The translations under genes and the position numbers were made by a program. Source: CAZPUS01 sp964589825 (GTDB lineage Bacteria; Fibrobacterota; Chitinivibrionia; Chitinivibrionales; WJKA01). Taken from it: a DNA stretch of 64,000 bases. Shown here piece after piece: positions 52,701-59,637 of this stretch; positions within the stretch are counted from its first letter, which is position 1; the number at the start of each line of letters is the position of its first letter. The DNA is taken from positions 1-64,000 of the forward strand of contig CAZPUS010000004.1 in the NCBI GenBank assembly GCA_964589825.1, written 5' to 3'. The notes under the pieces were generated by a model. That model did not search any database. It was given only the letters and a program-made list of their open reading frames with translations, and was not told the DNA's origin.

Positions 52701-53209
52701 CACTGCACCCCGGGTGACCAGACATCCCAGCGAATACCCCGGTAATTGGTTTTGTTGAATGTGAGCGGTGTAAACCGGGTCGATATTCTGTTACCTATTA
52801 TAAAGGAAGTTTTCATCCCGCCGATGGCATCCTGGGTGATCGCAAGATTGGAGAGATTCTCATAAAAATCCTCTTTCTGGTACTCCAGCGACCGTGAGTA
52901 TTCCATGGAATCGTGCACCCCCAGTCGCGCATTATTCAGCAGATTCGTCTCGTTGCTCAATTCATACAGATGCACACCATCGGTAATATGCTCCCCAAAT
53001 AAATCATAGAGCCCGATTACATTTTCTTCGATTTTCAGTCGGCTGTACTCCTGCTTGCCGTAATTATTGTAAAAGCCCTCTTCTTTTCGCAATTTTTCTG
53101 TAAGCGACTGGGCAACAAGCGCAGCCGGGACAAGTATTCCCACCATTATCGTAATCAACATTACACGCCACGGTTTTCTGTAATCTCTACGCACTGTTTT
53201 TTCCCCCAT
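49739..53209 (-). CDS. Large outer-membrane beta-barrel-like protein with EF-hand-like loops
   Basis: A 1156-residue exported protein. The signal sequence (about 14-33, VMLITIMVGILVPAALVAQ) is followed by a beta-rich region, and the C-terminal 400 residues show alternating amphipathic strands (FAIDKDFTTRVTYFDVVTND, YDILFDVDYSDWRAPLNF, ending WTFFAKLYSGS) as in outer-membrane barrels. Three acidic Ca-binding-like loops occur near 695 (DRNKNGIQDY), 722 (DLNNNGVEDY) and 786 (DRDMSGNIDG). A strong AAGGAGAAG lies six bases before the ATG. It is the first gene of the Exb/Tol-like cluster and presumably its outer-membrane component. I cannot assign it to a named family. Confidence 0.65.
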   Translation of the reverse strand: MGEKTVRRDYRKPWRVMLITIMVGILVPAALVAQSLTEKLRKEEGFYNNYGKQEYSRLKIEENVIGLYDLFGEHITDGVHLYELSNETNLLNNARLGVHDSMEYSRSLEYQKEDFYENLSNLAITQDAIGGMKTSFIIGNRISTRFTPLTFNKTNYRGIRWDVWSPGVQWSFLLSRTRPGFLSKRDRTGRAEVQYPISGLDYADPERADKYRSGGDHSDASPYGDYEWLMALHTQNTIANKIDVGLTYINHHLSDVRRGEQWLSGDVPDDWMPGEIHFEFYDMTQYNKDDAGAYVHDVTMMINGREVVPKPAYRGAFRRTFVAYRDSTTLTPAQLPIPRPQSGHTPIIVAFKTDPKYWMFRDGSVLINKKDIKKIDFRYTVAGNYKVFVSTSKQIPLGLAGEKNPQTGDTTYYHPEKMVTDIYDNNVEIDYQPSRALFYQADADEVSTTYFGKYIRQAPRILTINRSEFERVCNEENVYRELLSRPGYARDKYNFNTYEYSYRINVSSITYGLNFAGELGGIDFSGEFALNRRANKFPASGGSTGMINNWATRLNASKSLTEKLGISDSLYFLSPQWRTSLDELMPSQYFNRTHYQGKELSMYNREFGIDFLDYPKPLGGEWRNIEDNDDNDPFVENQRRTYPSDKGSGSQGDFYQDGALKNDELMPEGSNYFVLLPSGMPMIYDDPDGVITSKNDRNKNGIQDYRESFLLFQSDPPYFELGLDLNNNGVEDYYDDDLLPDYGFHVPYLITANGIQTQGVLGNKLDFSWKPDSRTVLNAGVVVENALDRDMSGNIDGLQWDEFDPFSTEWFDDKSLVGYLTAKREVLRRSIGIRYMFGNELRLISDAIRNDRITTHGEVSEGDYNVFYTYDIDPLDYRRAVLDNVVGSITYSQIRNFEYQARGRIGLEKRFAIDKDFTTRVTYFDVVTNDLIFDEKQSRYKNKLLGNFHLVVKEKYDILFDVDYSDWRAPLNFINRLKITPMYKLQYDLQKEIAGDISPDPRNLETNLRYDVSGEKGEPDGAIDTVYDKISDEEMDIILDLRFEASEFRRNNMHEVINVPIVRANYKIAENTRFELGVEWKRYLDIITSEKNHQKLTVIGNVVSESNYSGYDVTFFLGAKWTRHDYDFNLRDPVILTGSLHDMRQWTFFAKLYSGS

Positions 53210-53733
53210 TGGGACTTCTCCTTACAACCACCGTAATACGTTTATTCTTGATTAATATGCACAGAATACAGGGTTAATCCTGTATCGGTATGCAGTAAAA
53301 GAGACCTGCAGTGGTACAATTTAATAAATGTAATGATTTTTTGTGCAGTTGCCTGCAAAACGGCCGTTACTGACGTCTTCTGAGCCTGACCCGGAATTAC
53401 AAGTAGTGCTGTGAAAGAGTTCCGAGGCCCACGCAAGGTATTCAACTCATACTTTTTCAGCGGGAGGCACTCTGCTCATGCGGCGTTACGTCACAACCGG
53501 AAAATACGCAGGCTGGTAAGAACGCATCTTACGGGTTACTGCTGTTATCCTCTTAAAATAATATTCTCCCCGGGTTTTGTCCAATTCATGTATCACGTGA
53601 ACGGCGCCAAAGACCCATATTCTTTATGCACTTGCACCATAATGGAGAAGGTGCATTCTGCTGCCGAAGCCGGTTTTTATTATATGCACCTGTACTGGAA
53701 AAGCTCACCATTGTGTTATCCTGAATTTTTTTA
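53210..53733. other. 524-bp intergenic region upstream of the barrel gene cluster
   Basis: No credible ORF. A near-palindrome ACAGGGTTAATCCTGT lies at about 53265-53280, 55-70 bp before the barrel gene start, and could be an operator. Around 53450-53560 the stretch GCGGGAGGCACTCTGCTCATG followed by GCGGCGTTACG faintly resembles the inner part of the interspersed repeat, too weakly to call. The cluster promoter should lie here. Confidence 0.3.
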
Positions 53734-53896
53734 CCCGAACTGATCGATCTAGTATGCGAAATCTGCTGCCGTTCGCACCTCTCTTGCACCAACAGAAATA
53801 ATAAGCCTACCAACAAAGCGGGTAACCCATCATTTCCGAAACCACAATAACGGCACGGCTCTGCGTATCTTTCATCAAAACAACCGCTCACTGCAG
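53734..53896 (-). repeat. Interspersed repeat, copy C (about 163 bp, inverted)
   Basis: On the minus strand it reads from GTGAGCGGTTGTTTTGATG through GCAGAGCCGTGCCG to GGCAGCAGATTTCGCA and a CAGTTCGGG end. The 16-mer GGCAGCAGATTTCGCA is identical to that of the 59.5-kb copy. The ends CCGAACTGATCG and its counterpart form an imperfect inverted repeat. It lies just after the stop codon of the CsgG-like gene. Confidence 0.8.
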
Positions 53897-53899
53897 ACT

Positions 53900-54937
53900 C
53901 TATTGTGTTTGCTGTTTAAGTGTACGAATAAAATCTCCGCTTTTGATGGAATCTTTCTCCGATACAATCACGGCCTCTGAAAAATGCCCGCCCCGGATAA
54001 AGCGGACACGTACTGTTCCGGCCACTGCATGGCTCCACCCGAGTGTGTCAGCTTTGTGCGAACCTATCGGTTGCTGCTTTCTGGTCACTTCAAGCATCTC
54101 TCCCTGCAAAAGATTATCATCGCTTCCCAGATCGATATAAAGATGGTCTCCCTGACGCTCAAGGACTTCCCCCTGAAGAAAGAATTTGTCGCCCTCCATG
54201 GTATGACGCTCAGCAGGCTCATGGCCGGACATTGCAGTACGTGCAACGGCCATACGCATCTTGCCTGAAAAGTGCCCCATGATACTGCCGGCGATACTTT
54301 TTCGAAAATAGACCGACCCGAACGGGTTTCGTTTCATGTTGGAAAAATTGAGCACCGAATTGTCCGACTGAAACGGAAGCCACAGGTCGAGACCCTGCCT
54401 TGCTTTTTCAGTAGATAGATTCACCACCTCCCTAAGCGCACCGGTATGCGCATCGTAAATCGACACATCAATTTCTATTTTTGCGATATACACATTCGCC
54501 TCACCCATAACCATCACCCCTCCGTGTCCGGCAAACGCTTTGGAGTATTCCTGCTGTGTGGTAAACGGAATATCGGCATTGAGCGAACGTTTGATAATGG
54601 TGAACCTGCTTATTGTACCGGTAATAATAAAATCGATGTCAAGATACTGACCTGCCCGCTGCATTGTCTGGGGCGAAAGGAATCTCTGTCTCGACCAGTT
54701 GTTACGATCGATAAATTCCCGCACCGTGTCATAGTTCACGACACTGCAACGGACTGCGCCCCCCGTGCCACTGTCCACCGTTGTACTGAACCATTGCGGG
54801 ACATCGTGCGCAAGATCCCACTGATTATGCAAGGTGACACTGCTTTCAAACGGAAAAAACGCAATTTTTGCTGCGGAGCCGCTACCGGCAATGCTCAGCC
54901 ATGCAACAGCCAGTAAACGTATAATGTTATTCCTCAT
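53900..54937 (-). CDS. CsgG/LpoB-like exported protein
   Basis: A 345-residue protein from ATG 54937 (CGGGAGTG upstream; an in-frame start at 55000 would precede the signal peptide). Signal peptide MRNNIIRLLAVAWLSIAGSG. The region KIAFFPFESSV, then VVNYDTVREFIDR, and later AGQYLDIDFIITGTISRF resemble the CsgG/LpoB/TolB N-terminal-like fold (variable IAVLPF...GADYVITG). The last 100 residues hold a separate beta module (GEVLERQGDHLYIDLGSDDNLLQGEMLEV). It could be an envelope accessory protein; curli secretion genes are not present. It is separated from the cluster by 690 bp. Confidence 0.55.
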   Translation of the reverse strand: MRNNIIRLLAVAWLSIAGSGSAAKIAFFPFESSVTLHNQWDLAHDVPQWFSTTVDSGTGGAVRCSVVNYDTVREFIDRNNWSRQRFLSPQTMQRAGQYLDIDFIITGTISRFTIIKRSLNADIPFTTQQEYSKAFAGHGGVMVMGEANVYIAKIEIDVSIYDAHTGALREVVNLSTEKARQGLDLWLPFQSDNSVLNFSNMKRNPFGSVYFRKSIAGSIMGHFSGKMRMAVARTAMSGHEPAERHTMEGDKFFLQGEVLERQGDHLYIDLGSDDNLLQGEMLEVTRKQQPIGSHKADTLGWSHAVAGTVRVRFIRGGHFSEAVIVSEKDSIKSGDFIRTLKQQTQ

Positions 54938-55133
54938 CACACACGACACTCCCGGGAACACAGCACATTCGGCTTCTGTAATAACCGCCGGATAGTGCAC
55001 TGTGTATCACAGATTCCATCTCGTTCTTTTCATAGAAAAATGCGCTCATGTGAACCGATTATTGCCGGAGAATGAATAATGCGCATGCAGTGAGCTTTAT
55101 AGAAAAACTACTTCATCTTCAGCATTCATCCGT

Positions 55134-56075
55134 TTATTCACATGCATAAAGACGGGAAAAATACTCTATTGTTGCATCGAGACCTGCATCAAGGTTAACC
55201 GTGGGTTTCCAATGCAGATACTGTGCCGCACGGCTTATGTCGGGACAGCGTGTGCGAGGATCATCACTCGCCTTTTCCATACACACGATGCGCGAACGTG
55301 AAGATATCTTGTCGATTATTCGACCGGCGAGATCGGCAATGGTGATCTCATGAGGATTCCCCACGTTGATCGGCCCTCTGCACTCCTCGTTGTTCATACA
55401 GCGCATCAGCGCTTCCACACAGTCATCCACATAACAGAAAGATCGGGTCTGTTCTCCGTCGCCATATATCGTTATATCCTCTCCGGCCAGCGCCTGCATA
55501 ATAAAATTGGATACGACCCTTCCGTCATGCGGATGCATCCGCGGACCATAGGTGTTGAATATACGCACAAGCCGGATGTCGACATTGTTCATCCTGTGGT
55601 AATCGAAAAAAAGCGTCTCAGCCACCCGCTTGCCTTCATCATAGCACGAACGCTTTCCGATACAGTTGACATTTCCCCAGTAAGACTCCGGCTGAGGATG
55701 CACATGCGGATCCCCGTATACCTCGGAGGTAGACGCCTGCAACACTCGTGCATTTACCCGTTTGGCCATGCCGAGTACATGTATGGCACCCATAACATTC
55801 GTTTTAACCGTTTTTACCGCATTGTACTGGTAATGTACCGGCGACGCGGGACACGCAAGATTGTAAATCTGATCCACTTCGAGAAATATCGGAAGCGTAA
55901 TATCATGGCGAATCACCTCGAAATTAGTGTGATCCAACAGATGTGCAATGTTTTGTTTCCGTCCGGTAAAATAGTTGTCAAGACAGATAACATCGTGTCC
56001 CTGAGCAACGAGCCGGTCACATAAATGTGAACCGAGAAAACCCGCACCTCCGGTGACTAGGATTCGTTTCTGCAT
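55134..56075 (-). CDS. UDP-glucuronate decarboxylase-type NAD-dependent epimerase (UXS)
   Basis: A 313-residue short-chain dehydrogenase/reductase. The NAD motif is TGGAGFLGSHLCDRL, the substrate region NLACPASPVHYQYNAVKT is characteristic of UDP-xylose synthase, and the catalytic YxxxK is YDEGKRVAE with STSEVYGDP. RIFNTYGPRMHPHDGRVVSNF completes the signature. It would convert UDP-glucuronate to UDP-xylose for surface polysaccharide. AGGGGG lies about eight bases before the ATG. It appears to be monocistronic, with no glycosyltransferase nearby. Confidence 0.9.
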   Translation of the reverse strand: MQKRILVTGGAGFLGSHLCDRLVAQGHDVICLDNYFTGRKQNIAHLLDHTNFEVIRHDITLPIFLEVDQIYNLACPASPVHYQYNAVKTVKTNVMGAIHVLGMAKRVNARVLQASTSEVYGDPHVHPQPESYWGNVNCIGKRSCYDEGKRVAETLFFDYHRMNNVDIRLVRIFNTYGPRMHPHDGRVVSNFIMQALAGEDITIYGDGEQTRSFCYVDDCVEALMRCMNNEECRGPINVGNPHEITIADLAGRIIDKISSRSRIVCMEKASDDPRTRCPDISRAAQYLHWKPTVNLDAGLDATIEYFSRLYACE

Positions 56076-56137
56076 ACATCCGGCCCCCTATAATTATATT
56101 AATGTGATGATACCGCCTCTGTGATTAGTATCGATAG

Positions 56138-56286
56138 CTGAATTGCGCAATTGTTTTTATAAAATCTGCGGTGAGCCGTGCTACTACCGTGTTTCTCGAA
56201 AAGCAGGGGGCAACTTCGGGGAGTGGGACATGATTCAATGAAATACAAGCGTAATCATGATTCAGCAAAACAACCGCTCAATTTAG
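56138..56286 (+). repeat. Interspersed repeat, copy B (149 bp)
   Basis: The ends CTGAATTGCGCAATTGTTTT and CAAAACAACCGCTCAATTTAG form an imperfect inverted repeat of about 20 bp with 17 of 21 positions matching. Inside, GCGGTGAGCCGTGCTAC matches other copies. The right inner half is different from the 59.5-kb copy and lacks GGCAGCAGATTTCGCA. It lies in the divergent region between the UXS and potassium channel genes. Confidence 0.75.
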
Positions 56287-56621
56287 GTTCAAGGCAATAC
56301 CAAAAAATAATTCCCGCCAAAAAAAGTTAGAACGTGACACGTGACATGTTTTCCATGCGGCTCACCCTGTCATCACTATTATACGGGTGGTATAAAATAT
56401 ATTTTTATATGCGACCGCATATGACTCCTGAAATCGGTTTTTGCATTCAAATGCCAGGTGAGTATAACCATGCCGGTTGTATTTTCCCGTATACCGACCG
56501 GTTCCAGAACACGTCTGTTTTGCGCCAGATATACTCAAACCTGAATTGAGTTATTGATTACCATGCCGGCTGCAGCATAATTACCCTGCAGCAGCGACTT
56601 ATTTTTTTCACGAGCAAACGC
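56287..56621. other. 335-bp region upstream of the potassium channel gene
   Basis: No credible gene. A CCTGAATTGAG at 56539-56549 matches the end of the interspersed repeats and could be a solo terminus or truncated copy. AT-rich TATAAAATATA at about 56390-56400 might hold a promoter element. No other structure is seen. Confidence 0.3.
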
Positions 56622-57791
56622 ATGAGCTTTCCAAATACCATATTATCGAAATCAGTATTATTTTTCAAAACAAAACCGGCACTTCAAATCGCATTTTTCT
56701 GTGCCGGTGTGATCGGTGTCAGCTCGGGAGTCATTTTTCTTATCGAGACGGACTCTGTGTTTACCTCCCTGTTCGATGCAATCTGGTGGAGTATCGTCAC
56801 GATATCAACCGTCGGCTACGGAGACTATGTCCCCACCTCGTTTATCGGTCGCCTTTGTGCCATTATCACCATATTTCTCGGCATGGCGATTATGGGAACC
56901 ATCACCGGTAAAATTGCATCATTTCTTATGGAGCGACAAATGAAAGAAGAAAAGGGTCTTGTAGATCTCAACGCAATGCGCGGTCATTTGATTATCTGCG
57001 GGTGGAAGCGTGAAATGGGACATGTACTGAAGGAGATACTTACCGCAAACCGAGAATTCGGTATTTCTCAGGTCGTTCTGCTCAATAATGCGCCGCTGGA
57101 GGAGGTCAATAATGTTCGCAGCGACCCCCGTCTCAATGGCATTCGCTACGTACATGGCGATTTCATAGAAGAAAAAGATCTTATACGCGCAGGTGCCGGA
57201 CATGCCGCAAAAATACTGGTGCTTGCCGACTATTATACGGCGGGAGATCTGCAGCAGATCGACTCAAAAACAGTTATGGCAATTATGTCGATAAAAAATG
57301 TAAACCAGTCGGTCTACACCTGTGCAGAGCTTCTCGACACCAAATTCGAAAAATATCTTAAAATCGTTCACTGTGACGAAGTATTGCTCTCTAGAGATTT
57401 TTCCCGGGCGATGATCGCCTCCGCCTCGTCCGGTGACGGGCTCTCACACGTTATTCAGCAGCTTCTTTCGAGTGAAAGCGGAACCAGACTCAAAACCGTA
57501 CCTGTTCCAAAAAAATTCATCGGCGGCCCCTACAGCGCCTACGCCGCCCATATACATAAAACACTGCCTCATATTCTGCTTGGCATACTTGCAAATACCG
57601 GGCGTGTAACTGAACGCAAAAAAGAAGCCCTCAGCCAGGTTCAGAAAAGTACCGATATCTCCACCCTGCTTCCGAACCTGCGAAAGGTGAAACACATTAT
57701 CGCCAACCAGCCTCTTATCAATCCTCCGCCGGACTATACCATAGAAACACACGACAAAGGTATCATTATAGAAGGAACGAGCGCACGATGA
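56622..57791 (+). CDS. Two-helix potassium channel with RCK-type regulatory domain
   Basis: A 389-residue ion channel subunit. The first helix (about 20-42) is followed by the pore region WWSIVTISTVGYGDYVPTS, with the K+ selectivity filter TVGYGD at 63-68, and the second helix (75-97). Residues 110-250 form a TrkA-N/RCK domain (HLIICGWKREMGHVLKEI, VLADYYTAGDLQQIDSKT). The C-terminal 120 residues are less conserved. The Asp-rich NAD-type glycine motif is altered (GWKREMG). The stop codon overlaps the start of the cyclic-nucleotide-binding gene, suggesting a functional pair. Confidence 0.92.
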   Translation: MSFPNTILSKSVLFFKTKPALQIAFFCAGVIGVSSGVIFLIETDSVFTSLFDAIWWSIVTISTVGYGDYVPTSFIGRLCAIITIFLGMAIMGTITGKIASFLMERQMKEEKGLVDLNAMRGHLIICGWKREMGHVLKEILTANREFGISQVVLLNNAPLEEVNNVRSDPRLNGIRYVHGDFIEEKDLIRAGAGHAAKILVLADYYTAGDLQQIDSKTVMAIMSIKNVNQSVYTCAELLDTKFEKYLKIVHCDEVLLSRDFSRAMIASASSGDGLSHVIQQLLSSESGTRLKTVPVPKKFIGGPYSAYAAHIHKTLPHILLGILANTGRVTERKKEALSQVQKSTDISTLLPNLRKVKHIIANQPLINPPPDYTIETHDKGIIIEGTSAR

Positions 57792-58312
57792 AAGACCCTG
57801 CACATGCACAGGAAAAAATCGATCGTATAAAAGATATCGAAATATTCAAATCCATCCGGGAGGATACGCACGCACTGACGAAGATCGCCGAAATCCTCCA
57901 TACTGTTTCCTACCGCAGCGGGGAGCGGGTCTTCTCCGAGGGGGATATCGGCTCCAGCCTTTATATAATTCATCGGGGCACGATTATTGTGGAAAAGCTG
58001 ACGCAGAAAAAAGAGTCATATACCGTTACCGAGCTCAATGCTGATTCGAACGTATTCGTCGGAGAAATGGCCCTGATGGATCCCGATAAACGTTCTGCAA
58101 CCGTAGCCTGCAAAAGCAACTGTCAGTTTTTCACCCTGCAGCGGGACGAGTTCTTTTCACTCGCCGAACGGGACCCCTCACTGGTACTTCAGGTCATCAG
58201 GGAATTATCTCGTATTCTGTGCAGACGCCTCCGTAAAGCCAACGCCGATGTCATCACCCTCTTCGACGCGCTCGTGGAAGAGACAGCCCAGAATGAAGGT
58301 ATTGACACCTGA
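57788..58312 (+). CDS. Stand-alone cyclic nucleotide-binding domain protein
   Basis: A 174-residue protein with one CNBD (about 20-135) and no DNA-binding domain. The phosphate-binding cassette is intact: G92-E93-M-A-L then R102-S-A-T (GEMALMDPDKRSATV). A helix of about 35 residues follows. It overlaps the K+ channel gene by four bases (ATGA), so the two products are probably made together and the CNBD could gate the channel in trans. Cyclic AMP or GMP binding is inferred from the cassette. No DNA-binding helix-turn-helix is present, so it is not a CRP-type regulator. Confidence 0.85.
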   Translation: MKDPAHAQEKIDRIKDIEIFKSIREDTHALTKIAEILHTVSYRSGERVFSEGDIGSSLYIIHRGTIIVEKLTQKKESYTVTELNADSNVFVGEMALMDPDKRSATVACKSNCQFFTLQRDEFFSLAERDPSLVLQVIRELSRILCRRLRKANADVITLFDALVEETAQNEGIDT

Positions 58313-58332
58313 ACGTGTTTGTATATACACAT

Positions 58333-59400
58333 TCATGCATCGAGATAGTGGCCTTCGCTGCATTCTCTCAGCCGACGGGCAGCCTCTTCTGCAGTTATGT
58401 CACGCTGCGGCTGTGCAAGCATCTCATAGCCGACCATAAACTTCTTTACGGTTGCACTTCTAAGCAGCGGTGGATAGAAATGAACGTGCAAGTGCCACTC
58501 ATCGTGAGAAACCACATCGACCGGACTCTGGTGAATGCCCATTGAATAGGGGAAGCTGGTACGAAACAGGTTGTCATATCGCACACACATCCGGTGCATG
58601 ATATCGGCAAAATCCTCAGAGTGACGTGCAGACATTTCTGTAATGTCACGAATATGATGCCGTGGTAGCACCATCACCTCGAACGGCCATACTGCCCAGA
58701 AAGGTACCAGCGCAACAAAGTGGGTATTGGAGCATATTACGCGCTCCTGCGTTTCCAGCTCCCGCGCGGTATACTCGCACAGCAGACATCGATCGTGCCG
58801 GTCCATATACTCTTTCTGCATTTGTGTCTCTTTGAGCACCAGCATTGGAATTGTCTTATTCGCCCATATCTGGCCGTGCGGATGCGGATTTGAGCAGCCC
58901 ATTATTGCACCCCTGTTTTCAAATATCTGCACGTACGATATTTCATCCTCCTCACCGAGTGTGGCGAATTGCTGCTGCCACACCTCCACGACCCGGCAAA
59001 TTGACTGTGTCTGCATTCGTGCAAAGGTCAGATCATGACGCGGGGAGAAACATACCACCCTGCATCTTCCGGTCTCACGATGTGAACGAAAAAGAGAATC
59101 CGCTTCACAATTTTGCTCCTGTATCGCGCAATCATCCTTCGCCGGAAGCAATGCGCTGAAATCGTTATCAAAGACAAAGGTCGAGGTGTATTCCGGATTT
59201 TTTTTTCCTCCGGCACGGGTATTTCCGGGGCACAGGTAACAATCGGGATCATATTCCACACCCCGGGCCGATGCAACGTCTTCATTCATGCCCTGCCACG
59301 GACGCTTTGTGCGGTGAGGTGACACAAGTACCCATTCACCGGTCAGAGGATTGTACCGGCGGTGTACACAGCCGCTTATCTGCTCGTTGGTAGCCGTCAT
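58333..59400 (-). CDS. galT: Galactose-1-phosphate uridylyltransferase
   Basis: Exchanges UMP between UDP-glucose and galactose 1-phosphate in the Leloir pathway. The 355-residue protein has the active-site HPHGQ in CSNPHPHGQIW (about residue 175-183), the zinc-binding CYLCPGN near 54, and the C-terminal HWHxHFYPP-type stretch in EWHLHVHFYPPLL. RRYNPLTGEWVLVSPHR is the typical N-terminus. galE and galK are not in the window. It converges on the CNBD gene with 20 bp between. Confidence 0.95.
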   Translation of the reverse strand: MTATNEQISGCVHRRYNPLTGEWVLVSPHRTKRPWQGMNEDVASARGVEYDPDCYLCPGNTRAGGKKNPEYTSTFVFDNDFSALLPAKDDCAIQEQNCEADSLFRSHRETGRCRVVCFSPRHDLTFARMQTQSICRVVEVWQQQFATLGEEDEISYVQIFENRGAIMGCSNPHPHGQIWANKTIPMLVLKETQMQKEYMDRHDRCLLCEYTARELETQERVICSNTHFVALVPFWAVWPFEVMVLPRHHIRDITEMSARHSEDFADIMHRMCVRYDNLFRTSFPYSMGIHQSPVDVVSHDEWHLHVHFYPPLLRSATVKKFMVGYEMLAQPQRDITAEEAARRLRECSEGHYLDA

Positions 59401-59441
59401 GGATCACTCCCTGATAGGTTATATATCCGAAATTGCTTAAT

Positions 59442-59602
59442 CCTGAACTGAGCGATTGTTTTGACAAAAGATGCGGTAAGCCCTGCTGGTAATGCGTTTG
59501 CGAAAAACATGCGTCACACTTGCTGGTTGGCTCATGATTTTCTGGGACGCACCAGCAGTACCGAAGGCAGCAGATTTCGCACACAACACCCCTCAGTTCA
59601 GG
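59442..59602 (+). repeat. Interspersed repeat, copy A (161 bp, reference copy)
   Basis: The ends are perfect 11-bp inverted repeats, CCTGAACTGAG (59442-59452) and CTCAGTTCAGG (59592-59602). Inner landmarks are GATTGTTTTGACAAAAGATG, GCCCTGCTGGTAATGCG, GGCTCATGATTTTCTGGGAC, CACCAGCAGTACCG and GGCAGCAGATTTCGCA. It lies between galT and the FGE-like gene. No target-site duplication is evident. Confidence 0.85.
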
Positions 59603-59637
59603 GGGAAATTGATGTGTGTGTTGTCCGCCCGGCGGAC

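Noticed and set aside
49739..53209. Assignment of the 1156-residue protein to SprA of the type 9 secretion system
   Set aside because: It is about half the size of SprA, no sprA-type motifs are recognisable, and no other T9SS gene is present.
56334..56549. 71-residue ORF in the 56.3-kb intergenic region
   Set aside because: No ribosome binding site, odd composition (Met/Tyr/Phe-rich) and it ends in a repeat-terminus-like sequence.
59429..59611. GAAATTG on both sides of repeat copy A as a target-site duplication
   Set aside because: AAATTGATG also follows copy E on the right, so it is more likely part of the element than a duplication of the target.
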